64,000 bases of DNA from Gnetum montanum (taxonomy: Eukaryota > Streptophyta > Gnetopsida > Gnetales > Gnetaceae): contig MNCI01003588.1 in the NCBI GenBank assembly GCA_015680685.1, positions 86,924 to 150,923 on the forward strand. The letters are read 5' to 3'. The notes under the pieces were generated by a model, which made no database searches, had not been told where the DNA came from, and saw only the letters and a list, made by a program, of their open reading frames with translations. Of this stretch, positions 10,336 through 21,128 are shown in pieces (the stretch's first letter is position 1; the number at the start of each line of letters is the position of its first letter). A program made the translations under genes and the position numbers.

Positions 10336-11482
10336 TTGATGCATAAATTTTGGTTGCACCAACATCAAGAAAGAAAACTCATTTTAGGAGACTATTGCCT
10401 AGGGTGCCTCCTGTATGGGTATGGAAACCTGGGAATAGTCTCAGCTAGAGAGGGCTATGTGGCTTTTTGAAAATAGTAAACCAAACTAAAGAAATCAAAA
10501 TTTAAAGTGAATGAATCTAAACTTAAATTGAATAACTATCTCAAAGTTGAAAATACAATAAGTAACTAAAAGAAATGAATTTTCCCTGATCCTACTAACG
10601 CTGCTGATCCATCATTGCCGATGGTATCCACTACTCGGCAGAAAGACCATGATCACCGCGAGAGAGGGAGAGAGAGAGAAAGAAAGAAAGAGAGACTGCC
10701 CACCGTAATTCTCACAAGGCAACAACTGCAGTCCTCAAAGCCTACCACCATTTGCCACCTTTTATGCACTGTCATAAAGAGGAAGATCATCCACCCACGT
10801 CTGCACCACCATGACAAACCACTAGCCAAAAGAAAATCACACATCTTACGTCCTACGCATGGACTACACTGCCTACATTGTTGTAAATAGAAAGAAGAGA
10901 GAGAAAACCCTCCTACTATCATCAAGAAGACCCACAAGGATCTAATTTTGAGCTGTTGGCTCCTGCTTTGGATCCTCCTTGAAAATCAACTGGAAGCCTG
11001 TAAAGAAAAGAAAAGAAAGGAGGAAGTTGTTGCTTAGGGGAGAGGAAGCTACCCCTCCAAGACTGATAGCCCCTCCCAGACTGATCGAAAGAGCCCTCTT
11101 TCTCCTTGGTTTTATAGCCACTACGACCATCCATAATAATGCCTACATTTCATGTAACGACTACAGAAACCACCACCACTTCTTTTGTAATAACACCCAT
11201 GTTCTCCAATTAAGTGCCCACTTATATCTGTAACTTCCAAAACATCTGTCACTAATGACCGTAACCATCGTAACTTACGAAATGTTTGCCACTAATGTTT
11301 GTAACCATCGTAAATTTCAAAACATCTACCACTAATGATCGTAACGGCTACCATTGATGACCACCACCCAATCATGTGAATGCCCACTACTCACATGATT
11401 TTTTATTGTGGTTATTAAGAGAGAGAGATAGAGATGTTGATAATCATGGCCCCATGACAGCATGGGAGTGTTGACATCAACA
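10336..11482 (-). mobile_element. Minus-strand LTR-like fragment
   Basis: Read on the minus strand, it starts at a perfect 14-bp palindrome TGTTGATGTCAACA (11,469-11,482), typical of an LTR 5' edge. It then shows a GA/TC-rich run, the 40-bp tandem repeat, and a TATA box GGCTATAAAACC near 11,107-11,118 followed by pyrimidine/purine-rich leader. The first 230 bp recur at 24,528-24,750 from the same palindrome, with unrelated DNA beyond the edge in both copies, which supports a true element end. The inner end is not clear. ORFs at 10,615-10,890 and 10,979-11,233 are low-complexity artefacts of the purine-rich leader. Confidence 0.5.
11241..11346. repeat. 40-bp tandem repeat, about 2.7 copies
   Basis: Units begin at 11,241, 11,281 and 11,321 with the core CACTAATGWYCGTAACCATCG. 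A related, shorter and more diverged array lies at about 24,556-24,630 in the second copy of this LTR. Confidence 0.75.
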
Positions 11483-12296
11483 CTTAGCCCCAAAACTTTT
11501 AATTGCATGCTAGTGCAAGGAACAAGACCATAGAAACTTTAAAATGATGCAATCGGTAGGGAATCACAAACATCACAAACCAAGCAAATAGAAACTTAAA
11601 AGTAAACTAAACATAATTAAAATAACCATATAATCAGAAGAAAATTAGACATGGGTAATCCAAACCACACCATCTTATTTAATTAAAATCCAAATATATA
11701 ACTTATTTATTTTAACTACATATATCTATATATAATTAAAATATAATTATGATTTCTTTCTCAATTTTCTTACAAAGTAAAAGTTGAAAGCATGCAGACT
11801 ACTTTGAGCACAAGACCCATACTAAACTTAATAATGAGGACATGCTCATATTAGATTGTGGCTAGCCACAACTTTCGGATTTTTCCTTGAACTTTTTTTT
11901 ATATTGAAAAAAAATGGATGAAAAGGGATTATTTGCCTTTATCTTTTTTTTATTTTTCAAAAAATGGGGAATGAAGTCTAGGGTAAGGATTGCTACCGAA
12001 CCCCATCACACTTAAGAACTTATTACACTACCAATGAACACAGTCCTCATTCTTTCTTTCTTTCTTTTCTTTTTAAGGAAACTTTGCCCATGGTGTACTT
12101 CATTCTTAAGGTATGAATTCCAACACAAGTTTGGCTGATTCGTTGCATTGCCAATGAACATGGTCCTTTCAGAACTTTGCCCATGGTGCAATTCAACCCT
12201 CATATATGTGCCTTTGATTAATAGCTTAGATATATATATATATTCCAAGATGATTTTTTAACAAAATGATGTTAGTGAAGCTTGACTACTGGACAA
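11483..12296. other. Non-coding AT-rich region with a local duplication
   Basis: No gene seen. A partial tandem duplication sharing CCAATGAACAYRGTCCT and AACTTTGCCCATGGTGYA occurs around 12,031-12,105 and 12,150-12,200. There are CTTT and TA microsatellites near 12,050 and 12,233. The 78-codon minus-strand ORF at 12,012-12,248 only reads through this duplication. Confidence 0.45.
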
Positions 12297-12566
12297 GGTA
12301 ACAAGATAACTAAAAATGAAATCACTCATCCCTTCTCTATTTCTCTACCACTTACCCAATTTAGTTTTACCCTCTCGGTCAAGTTTGCTCTCTCTTTATT
12401 TGTTCATGGCATTTTGAGCATTATTTATGCAAGAGATTTATTTCTCAAAAATTCCATAAACAAACAAAAAAAAAAGAGAAAACTTGACCAAGAGGGTAAA
12501 ACTAAACTGGGTAAGTGATAGAGAAACAGAGGGATGAGTCATTCCATTTTTAGTTATCTTGTTACC
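12297..12566. mobile_element. Hairpin MITE, copy 2
   Basis: A 270-bp foldback element with terminal inverted repeats GGTAACAAGATAACTAAAAA and its complement ending at 12,566. The arms pair over most of the length, around a loop that contains TTTATTTCTCAAAAATTCC as in copy 1. Flanks resemble copy 1 for about 20 bp on the left. A solitary terminus-like GTTACCTCGTCCAGGCTTGG at 24,751 may be the edge of a third, truncated copy. Confidence 0.75.
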
Positions 12567-13069
12567 TCGTTAACATAATTTTTTTAAAATCATCTCGGCC
12601 AATATATTTATATATATATATAAGCTAGTGCATATTCGTTCATAGAGATATAAAAAATCACATTACAAATGCATAAATAATGTTATTATTATATCACGAG
12701 CTTTTATATATTAACATTATTATTACAATGGATAAGATATGAATGATGCTAACACCTCATTCATAATTATTATATTATAATTATTGTGGAATCCAATAAA
12801 TGTTATGAGATTATTATAATTAGAGCAATAATCCAAAATTATAATCTGAGACATTATGGATTATAAGATTCATTCGAATGGTAAACATTTTATAATAAAT
12901 AAAGCCAAGATATAATGAAATATTACTCGTAATCCTTAATTTTAGAGATATTATTTATTCATTCATAATGCTAACCCATAATGATTATATCTCGGTTAGC
13001 ATTATCCATAAGATATATATATATATAATGAAATGATTATAAATAACCGAATTTATTTATGATGAAATA
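12567..13069. other. Very AT-rich region with TA microsatellites
   Basis: Runs of TATATATA near 12,606 and 13,014 and many short AT palindromes (ATTATAAT, TATAATCATTATA). No coding signal. Confidence 0.6.
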
Positions 13070-14125
13070 TTTATAATCGTTATATATAATCATTTATGTT
13101 TATGATTATAAATATATCATTATATATAACCAAGATTATGAATAATTGAGATAAATATAATCATTGGCTCCCCTACAATCACTCTTTGGCTAGGAAAGAT
13201 TTATAAATACTTGGTTATTTATGATTATGGCAAGACATGTTCGTTGGCAAAGAACTCGTCGTTGTTTTCCTCGGCATTAGCTAGGATCATCACAACATGA
13301 TCTTGCCGGAGATCTTCCCAGGGTCTAGGCTGCTAAAGGTGCAAAAGTTCTTGTTTTTAAAATTTACCAAGTTAACAACTATATCATCCATTAGATTCTA
13401 CTAATCAAAAAATATGTACATAAAGAAAAGGCATCACTACATGCGAGAACATAAGAAGAAATTATCAAATTTGAACAATTTAAGTCCTCCCAATAAGCAG
13501 GAAAAATTGTTAAAATTATGACCGAAGTTAGGCCAACATCTCAAATTGGCTAATAATTTTCATGTGCTAGCAAAAATGCTAATGCTATTGCATTTTATTA
13601 AAATGCATATTGCAAACGAAAAAGTAGTCACAATCGTAACAACTGAATGCATCTACCCCATGGTAACTTTTGAATTTCAACGCACGACCATAGAAATGAT
13701 AAAACGTATACAAAATATACAATGAAATAAAGAGAAAATGAACTTAGAAATGTTCATTTACATTGAAAAAGGATGTAGCAAAAGAAGATTACTCAAGATA
13801 GTAGTTGAAAATTACAATTTTAGAATTCCCTGTCACTCCAGAAAGCATTGAAAAAAGAACAAAACCAAACTTCAGAATGTTTTTGCATTGGGAATGTAAA
13901 TGTATAGGAAGGCATGCTAAGTATTGATGACAGAAGAGCTCAGCTTGAAGTGAAACTATGGAAATTGCACAAAATCATCAAAATGTAATGTTTAACACGT
14001 TACAATTCACTATAAAAAATTAACAAAAACACACATAAAAAGACTGGGAGAAAGTTTGTTTCTAGAAAGAGATTCCAATAACCAAAGGCTATTGTTGACA
14101 CAGAAACTTTAGAAGATCCTTTCCC

Positions 14126-14202
14126 TTAGGCTACAACTTCAACTATAGCCATTACCGTCTTTCCTTGAATGCCTCTGGCTCTACCCCTCATCCTGCCCCT
14201 AC
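14126..14202 (-). pseudogene. Possible terminal-exon fragment, Arg/Gly-rich
   Basis: On the minus strand an acceptor-like TTTTGTAG is followed by a 25-codon open stretch encoding RGRMRGRARGIQGKTV and ending in TAA. An RG-rich tail after an acceptor would suit the last exon of an RNA-binding or Sm-like protein, but 24 residues are too few to name it. Copy 2 has lost this segment. It may be a gene fragment captured in the duplicated unit, or chance. Confidence 0.2.
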
Positions 14203-14344
14203 CTACAAAATTTTATGCTTAAAACATACATTCAAACAAAGCTACTCAAGAAACATATTAGCCTAATTCATATATAAATTTTATCCAAAAAAAGAAAAAC
14301 CTAAATGAAGGGATCTTTTAGCTATTATAACAAAAATTGTATTA

Positions 14345-14560
14345 TGATTGTCGATGATGTATGCATGTCATGGCCCTCGCTGTTAAGTAAGGATGCAGTA
14401 AGGGCTGACTAGCCTACTACCTTATTGTTGCCTTAGTTGAAGAAGTGCATGCCAAAGCATGGGCCACCATCGTAGGTGCCTTTCCAGCGCTCTGGCAGAG
14501 CACCGAAGCTGGCATCATCAAAACTAGTTCAGTTGGGCTAGGTGGCCTACAACAGCAATT
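14345..14560 (-). pseudogene. Subtilisin-like protease fragment (copy 1, deleted)
   Basis: This is the collinear homologue of 19,984-20,215. On the minus strand it would encode the peptidase S8 region just before and around the catalytic His. It has lost about 533 bp relative to copy 2 between two ATGATT direct repeats, and a further 21 bp near 14,450. No usable reading frame remains. Confidence 0.6.
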
Positions 14561-14813
14561 GCAGATGGAGATGAAGATAGAATGGAAATGGAATTCTCAT
14601 CCCCATTCACATTCCCATTCTGCATTTGGTTGCGTTTGGCCTTTTTATGTGTGCAGAAGGAATATGAAAAGCTATGGCTCTTTGGTTCAAATTCTGTGCA
14701 ACAGGCATACGAAAAGGTGTGGCTTTTCGGTTCATGTTTTTGTCCATTTCATGGGATCTTATGTGGTGTGTGACATGGAGGGCAACAAATGCACTCCCTC
14801 CCTCCCTCCCCAC

Positions 14814-14926
14814 NNNNNNNNNNNNNNNNNNNNNNNNNNNNNNNNNNNNNNNNNNNNNNNNNNNNNNNNNNNNNNNNNNNNNNNNNNNNNNNNNNNNNNN
14901 NNNNNNNNNNNNNNNNNNNNNNNNNN
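14814..14926. other. Assembly gap (113 N)
   Basis: Run of N between the C/T-rich end of duplication copy 1 and the truncated start of copy 2. ORFs reported across it are meaningless. Confidence 1.
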
Positions 14927-15524
14927 TTTATAATCATTATATATAATCATTTATGTTTATGATTATAAATATATCATTATATATAACTGATATTATAAAT
15001 AACTAAGATAAATATAATCATTGGCTCCCTTGCAATGACTCTTTGGCTAGGGGAGATTTATAAATAATTGGTTATTTATGATTATGGAAAGACATGTGCA
15101 TCGGTGGAGAGCTCATCATCGTTTTCCTTAGCATTGGCTAGGATCATCACAGCATGATCTTACCAGAGATTTTTCTAGGGTTTAGGCCGCCAGAGGTGCA
15201 GAAGTTCTTATTTTTAAAATTTACTAGGTTAACAACCATATCATCCATTAGATTCCATCAATCAAAGAATATGTACATAAAGAAAAGGCCTCACTGCATG
15301 CAAGAAGGTAAGAAGAAATTATCAAATTTGAACTCTTTAAGTACTTTCAAAAAATAGGGAAAATTGTTAAAACTATTACCAAAGTCAGGCCAACATCTCA
15401 AATTGGCTAATAATTTTCATGTGCTAGAAAAAATGCTAACACTTTTGCATTTTATTAAAATGCATATTGCAAATGAAAAAGTAGTCACAATCATAACAAC
15501 TAAACACATCTACTCCATGGTAAC
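14927..15524. repeat. Segmental duplication, copy 2, left part
   Basis: Aligns with 13,070-13,660 with scattered substitutions and small indels. It stops exactly at TGGTAAC before the LTR at 15,525, where copy 1 continues with TTTTGAATTTC. This marks the LTR element as inserted into copy 2 after the duplication. Confidence 0.8.
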
Positions 15525-16300
15525 TGATGAGCTGTGATATCGCATACACAATATCGTAGCCCGCTGTAATGTCTATAAATAAGAGGTGGCTTTCCCTGTT
15601 TTAGGCACTTAGACTTAGACCCTTAGCCAAACTATAGTAGTTTTACCATTCCAGAGTTAGAATAATTTCCATGTGCCCACAGTAGGAGTCTTAAAGTGAA
15701 CAGATCTTTATTTGAGCAAATTGTACCTAAGCACACATTTGTGTACGATAATAAAGACAAACTTTTTGATAAACCTTGCAACATGTGGACTAAGCTAAAT
15801 AGGATTTAATTATTGTTAAATGTTTAAATTCTTTCCTAGATAATTAATCTCTCTCAACCCTTGACTCTCATAGTTAAGTGCACTCAGTACGACTGCTTTG
15901 AGCATGTGTGTAACGCTTGGTAACCCAGTGACGAGTAGCGTTTCGTAATCCCAACAGTGTTGCACTGGTTCAGGGTGTGTGCAACAAGTGGGAATAGACA
16001 CTAGTGCTAGGATAATTAGAACTTAGTTAGTGAATAATTAATGAAATTTAGTCATTTAGTTCTCTACACCTTTTCCTATTAGCATAGACATTAAAAAGAT
16101 AAAAGATATAAAATCACATACCTCAAGCTTACTTAACCATACAACCGTGACAATACCAGTAACTTTGGGAAGACAACAATTGATTAACCTTAAGTGTTTC
16201 ATTAAGGCACATAAGCACTTAGTCCTTAGAGTTCGACTGGATCATGTGTGAGATGCTCGTATTCGTATGGTTGAGTGTAGGGGTACCTCGCCACTCATCA
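15525..16300 (+). mobile_element. 5' LTR (776 bp) of a gag-PR element
   Basis: Starts TGATGAG, ends CTCATCA (perfect 7-bp terminal inverted repeat) and is followed directly by a PBS. It has GATATCG-type motifs, a TATA box TCTATAAATAAG near 15,571, and a polyadenylation-type ATAATAAAGAC near 15,749. The TTGGTAACCCAGTGACG motif is near 15,919, and the family terminal block with GTAGGGGTACC runs up to 16,300. It is shorter than the other LTRs of the family. No matching 3' LTR is seen before the assembly break at 19,303. Confidence 0.85.
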
Positions 16301-16301
16301 T

Positions 16302-16319
16302 TAGCATCGTTGCTGGGGA
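16302..16319 (+). other. Primer binding site, decayed tRNA-Asp type
   Basis: TAGCATCGTTGCTGGGGA lies one base after the LTR end. It differs from the tRNA-Asp-type PBS TGGCGCCGTTGCCGGGGA, used by many plant Athila/Tat elements, at four positions, all transitions. Confidence 0.75.
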
Positions 16320-16535
16320 CTTAGTTGTTTGTGCGCTACATAGAACATAGGAGATCATTCATATTGTTGGGACGCTAGAACAAACCCTTAGGGTTGATCA
16401 AAAGAAAAANATCTTGCACGAATAGGCATGTCACAATTGTACGTAGAGTACGTTGCATGCGACCATGATACAAGGGACTACCATCCCATAGAAGTTCAAC
16501 ATCAAAGGAACTTGAAATAGGAGAGATACTATACA

Positions 16536-19004
16536 TGATTGAAGGGCAAAGAACCCCATAATGCTCCACCCATCTTAAGCGAAATTGAGGGTGGTGAACC
16601 TATTTTGATAGGTTTTCCACAAAATGATGTTTCCCCTCCTAATGCTAGTGAGGAGGTGGTGTATCAGAATGTTCACTCCATAGTTCACAACCCTGGTTTT
16701 GATCCCCATGAACACCAAGTGTTCAACAAGGGAACACAAACACATGATAAGGGTGGGCAATCTAATCGGAATCATGATTGGGGCTGAGACCACCAAAGAG
16801 AAGGTAGGAAACATCATCATGGAGATGGTTCTCCTTCTTCTTCACCTTCATCATCACATTCACCCTTTCCTTTAGTATCATGATGCAGTCATAAGGAGCC
16901 TAATTGTTAGGATAAAGGTAACAAGGGTGAGAAACCTTGACGAGAGAGCTGAGAACAAGGACGAGGGCACTCTAGAGAATTACGAAATAGAAGAAGGAAG
17001 AGTAGGGAACTGTGTAGACATCACAGGCGCTACAAATGAAATGACCATGAAGAACCCCTACTCGAAACCCGAATCATGTTAGATATCACGAAGGCCATAA
17101 GAATTCTCACAAGGCATCAAAAAGATAGCAGGATCAAAAGGTTAGATATGAATAACATCCCATGATTTGAGGGGGGATACAACGCTGATCCTCAAAACCG
17201 CTTGCAAGCATTTCACGATGCATGTACCTTGCAGAACATTGAGAATGAATGGAAAAAACTAATTTTTTTCCCAAGGATACTAGTAAAAGAAGTGGAAAGC
17301 TGGTACCAGTCTTTAGAACTGGAATCCCAGGTGGAGTACGATGCTAGAACTATTTAATGATAAATATCAAATGTACTCCCAGGTGTCCAACCTGCGAAAG
17401 AAAATCCAAGGATGGAAGCAAGGAAATCATGAACCCTTGGATGCTATCATGGGCCGTTATTATGCACTATTACATCATTGCCTGGGCCATGGTTACTCAC
17501 AGTAGGATCAACTACACCATCTCGTAGATGGACTTAGGCATGAAACCAAGAGAACCCTTGGAACGTATGCCCAAGGGAGATTATCAAAGCTTAGGTTCCA
17601 TCAGGTTCATAGATTGCTGGAGCAAGTAGCTAAGGAAGAAGGAGAGCTATGTAAGAGAGAAAATGCAGAAGAGTACAACCGTGATCCTTCCCTTCCAAAA
17701 AGGGGAGTGAGACTCTATGAGGAGGAGGAAGAGTTATCACTTGAGGAGATGGTGAATAGGAAAACCTTGCCCCTCCATAAATTAATAACAGAAGTGTCGG
17801 CAAAGGTAGACCAAATGTGGGACTCCCTAGATAGTAGATTTGAAACCATTCTCAAAATTGTAGAGGAGTCTAAGGTGTGAGGTAGTGACTATGACAAAAA
17901 GAAAAAGAGGGATTTGGACCATACACGTAACAAAGGTAAGCATAAAATGGCTATCACCGAAGAGGTTGTGGATTCTGATATGGACAATAATGGTGGATGT
18001 GAGATATGCTAATACGACCATCCTAAGGGATATTGCCTAGTAATCTCACATCTGCAAGAGTCTTGGATGTATGCACTTAACCCACGAATTAACAAACGAC
18101 AAGCACCCCGATGGTTACCTTATCCCCAAGGTAACCCAAGGTAGTTTCACCAACCCTTAACGTATTATCCAAGTGGAACTCCACCACAACCTATTGAGCA
18201 ATACCAATAGTGGCAATACCCAAAGTCATGGGGGATGCCACTACCAAGGCAACAATACCCTTACCGACAACCAGATCCATATGGCTATTACGTGCAATAG
18301 CCAATCTCTCCACGTGAATTTGTTGGTCATGTGACACAACAATGTCACTACCAAGCTTGGGAGTATTATAGGACTCCTTCTCCTGGGAGAGACAACCCAT
18401 AGACATACCATCCTCCAAATCCATTTGCAACTTTCACACTAATAGCTCCATTACCACTAGCTCCAGCGATGCAAGGGGAACTCCCCACTCAACCACAGCA
18501 ACGCACTACTATGAGAGTTGTGAACCTTCAACCCGCTTCTAGTTCTGACAACTGTACAAAGAGAATACCTTTCTTCAACACCAGTAGTCCAACCAAGCTC
18601 TCACAACCACAAGCGGTTGAGCCTCTGAACGCTTCTCCATCAAATAAGGCTTCGAAGCCCCCTTCAAACCAAAAATAGAGCTCAATGCACACGGTTATGT
18701 TAAAACATGCCATCACTGATTGGATTAAGGAGGGCCATCTTCCCAGGAAATTCTCTAATCCTAGAAGTCCTTTAATTTATCTCCAAGTCACTAGGAATGA
18801 ACCATGTAAAGCTCTTCTGGACTCAGGTTCCGGAGTCAACTTAATATCACAAGAGATGTATAAATCATAGAACCTACCTCCACTAAAGAAGAGCAATATT
18901 TGCTTACAGCTGGCTAACCAGTCCATCTCTATTCCCTTGGGACTGGTGGAGGACATCGTTACTAGTGTGTGTGGGTGGTCATACCCAGTTGATTTCCTAG
19001 TGAT
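16536..19004 (+). pseudogene. Decayed gag-protease of an Athila-like Ty3/Gypsy element
   Basis: A gag-PR reading survives across stops and frameshifts. The capsid-like region near 17,160-17,340 has a LQNIENEWKK-type motif shared with the gags at 39,290-39,430 and in the nested element. An open stretch lies at 17,614-17,877. A knuckle-like CEIC...HPKGYC is at 17,998-18,036 and a Pro/Gln-rich linker follows (18,060-18,660). Retropepsin begins near 18,685, with LLDSGSGVNLIS (catalytic Asp-Ser-Gly at 18,820-18,828). A TAG follows at about 18,868 and the reading stops at the N at 19,005. The rest of the protease lies inverted in the next segment. RT, RNase H and integrase are absent. Confidence 0.75.
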
Positions 19005-19302
19005 NCATGCAGGTAATGTTAAACATTCCTGTATGCAATCACACCCTGTATCACTGTATGTGATGCATGGAACTTTCTTCTTCTCGATCTTTCCAAAAGT
19101 GTTTTCCTTAGATATTTCTAGGGAAAGATCGCGAATACCTAGGCATGCATTTATGGTACTTAGCCATGCCCTTCCCATTATTATTGGGAAGTTTCCTTTG
19201 TCATTGTTTACTTGTATCACTAGGAAATCAACTGGGTATGACCACCCACACACACTAGTAACGATGTCCTCCACCAGTCCCAAGGGAATAGAGATGGACT
19301 GG
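18918..19302. repeat. Perfect 87-bp inverted repeat flanking an inverted protease segment
   Basis: Bases 18,918-19,004 and 19,216-19,302 are exact reverse complements, each ending at a single N (19,005 and 19,303). The enclosed 19,006-19,302, read on the minus strand, continues the same protease reading, beginning with the identical residues GLVEDIVTSVCGWSYP and running into IIMGRAWLSTI. The simplest reading is an overlapping contig placed in the wrong orientation. Confidence 0.85.
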
Positions 19303-19303
19303 N

Positions 19304-20560
19304 ACTACCTGCAAAATTTTATGCTTAAAACATACATTTTGAAAAAGCTACTCAAGAAACATATTGGCCTAATTCATATATAAATTTTATCAGAAAAGAA
19401 AAGAAACCTAAATGAAGAGATCTTTTAGCTATTATAACAAAAATTGTATTATGATTCACACCTCCTCTACCTCCAGGGTCCAAGCTACCACAGGTGTAGA
19501 AGTTTGCATTTCCATCCCCATCAAGGCTGGTGTTTCTAGCATAGATGAGTGTGAGATTTGGATCTTCTAGTAGTAGTTCCCTAGAGTAGAGTGAGGTTCC
19601 AACATACTCGTTGTCATTGGCAAGCACCATGATGGCTAGGAAGTCACAGTCAAGGGTGCTAGCAACAATGGTCATGATCCAGAGCACAAGATTTGAGGTG
19701 ATGTTAGCGTCATGTCTAGAGTTTCCAGTCGAGCAAGTGACAAAGATGTGGTAGTGGACTGCAGTAGTGAAGGCACCGATGACAATGTTGTTGGTGTAGT
19801 ACTGCTACGGGTTGTCACCAAGTAAGAGCGAAAGCATGTCAATGCCATCAGATGGCTACAAGGATGTCAGAGCTAAAGCAGCCATAGTCCCACAAACTTT
19901 GTAGATGGCAATCCGTGCAAACCAAGCCATGCTACAGGTAATGTCGTTGATTGAGCACGTTGATGTCGACCACGGCATTACCGATGATTGTTGATGATGT
20001 GTGCATGTCGTGGCCCTTAGTGTTAAGTGAGGATGCAGCAAGGGCCGACTGGCCTACTACCTTATTGCTATCTTGTTTGAAGAAGCACATGCCGATGAGC
20101 TTGTTATTGTAGTTGAAGCATGGGTCACCATTGTAGGTGCCTTTCCAACGCTCCAGCAGAGCTCCAAAGCTAGTGTCATCGAAGCTAGTTTGGTTGGGCT
20201 AGGTGGCCTGCAGCAGCAGTTGCAGATGGAGATAGAGATAAAATGGAAATGAAATTATCATTCCCATTTCCATTCCCATTTTGCATTTGGTTGCGTTTGG
20301 CCTTTTTATGTGTGCAATGGGAATACGAAAAGCTATGGCTCTTTGGTTCACATTCTATGCAACGGGAATACAAAAAGGTGTGGCTCTTTGATTCATGTTT
20401 TTTTCCATTTCAAGGGATCTTACGTGGCGCATGATGTGGAGGGAGTTACTTGGAGGGCAAAAAATCCACTTCCCCCTCCCCCCCTATCCTATTACTTGGA
20501 GGGAAAAAAATTTCCCTCCCCCCTATCCTATGAGACAAGTTGGCCTCTCGGCCAAAACAA
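19304..20560. repeat. Segmental duplication, copy 2, right part
   Basis: Matches 14,203-14,813 from the shared string CAAAATTTTATGCTTAAAAC onward, and additionally retains the 533-bp protease segment missing from copy 1. After 20,215 it has GGGAATACRAAAAGCTATGG-type repeats and a C/T-rich end with two copies of CCTATCCTAT. Confidence 0.75.
19457..20215 (-). pseudogene. Subtilisin-like serine protease (peptidase S8) pseudogene
   Basis: Minus-strand reading shows plant subtilase landmarks in the right order. First is WKGTYNGDPCFNYNNKLIG with a following FF (about 20,080-20,150). Then comes GHDMHTSSTIIGNAV (about 19,975-20,020), equivalent to the catalytic-His motif GHGTHTSSTAAG. After a strongly frameshifted region, an open 111-codon stretch (19,352-19,687) has MTIVASTLDCDFLAIMVL and TSLYS, equivalent to the PW-x-LTVGAST-x-DRDF region. 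The segment spans roughly the His region to the start of the protease-associated region. The catalytic Asp and Ser regions are not seen. Stops and frameshifts make it non-functional. It lies inside the duplicated unit, so it is a captured or tandemly copied gene fragment. Confidence 0.7.
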
Positions 20561-20580
20561 TTTGATGGCATCATAGTAGG

Positions 20581-21120
20581 TCTCCTAGGTAGTTAAGGGT
20601 TCTCAAGTGGAAATGAACACACTTCACCCCATTATTCACAAGGTAATCATGGATCATCACACTTGAGAGCTAGGGCTTATGAGAGGGAAAATGGGGGTTT
20701 CCAAGGTCACCTAGTGATTATGGCTAACTATTCTCCAACAACACCTATCCTACGCTCATATGATCGTGATGATTACATGATAAGCTAACACAAATCTCAT
20801 GCTCCATAATCCAACATAACTAGAGAAACTTAAACCTTGAAAAAGACTGGGAAGAATCAAAGCATTATTAAAATATATAGTAATAAAAGAGATTTTATGT
20901 AATAGTAATAAGAAATATCATATAAATTATTATACTAACAATATTTTCAAATTGTGTTCTAATGATCCAATTCCTAGTAACTCAAAAGACCATAATGATT
21001 ATTAAAATCATATGCAAAGAAAAAATCAAAATAATATGTGAAGAAAGAAATGATGGAAGTGCAAAGAAAATATGCAAATGCGACTATATACAAATGAAAT
21101 GCATGATGAAGAGGAAGAAA
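20581..21120. other. Non-coding interval before the 21-24 kb retroelement
   Basis: No gene or terminal repeat recognised. It may hold the 3' non-coding part or LTR of the minus-strand element that follows. Confidence 0.3.
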
Positions 21121-21128
21121 ACATGCAA

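Larger units (their letters stand above)
13070..14813. repeat. Segmental duplication, copy 1
   Basis: Bases from 13,070 to about 13,660 match 14,927-15,524, and 14,203-14,813 match 19,304-20,460, in the same order and orientation. Copy 1 therefore seems to be the uninterrupted arrangement. Copy 2 is split by an LTR element at 15,525. Copy 1 lacks about 533 bp of the protease pseudogene present in copy 2, and ends in C/T-rich sequence at the N gap. Confidence 0.75.

Noticed and set aside
10615-10937. ORFs on both strands with Arg/Glu-rich or Ser/Leu-rich runs
   Set aside because: They read through a GA-rich low-complexity stretch of an LTR leader.
14445-14950. ORFs of 60-160 codons crossing the N run
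   Set aside because: They translate N as open sequence, and the flanking parts are repeat or protease-pseudogene shadow.
19457-20041. An intact subtilase gene on the minus strand
   Set aside because: The catalytic Asp and Ser regions are absent, with several frameshifts and stops, so it is called a pseudogene.
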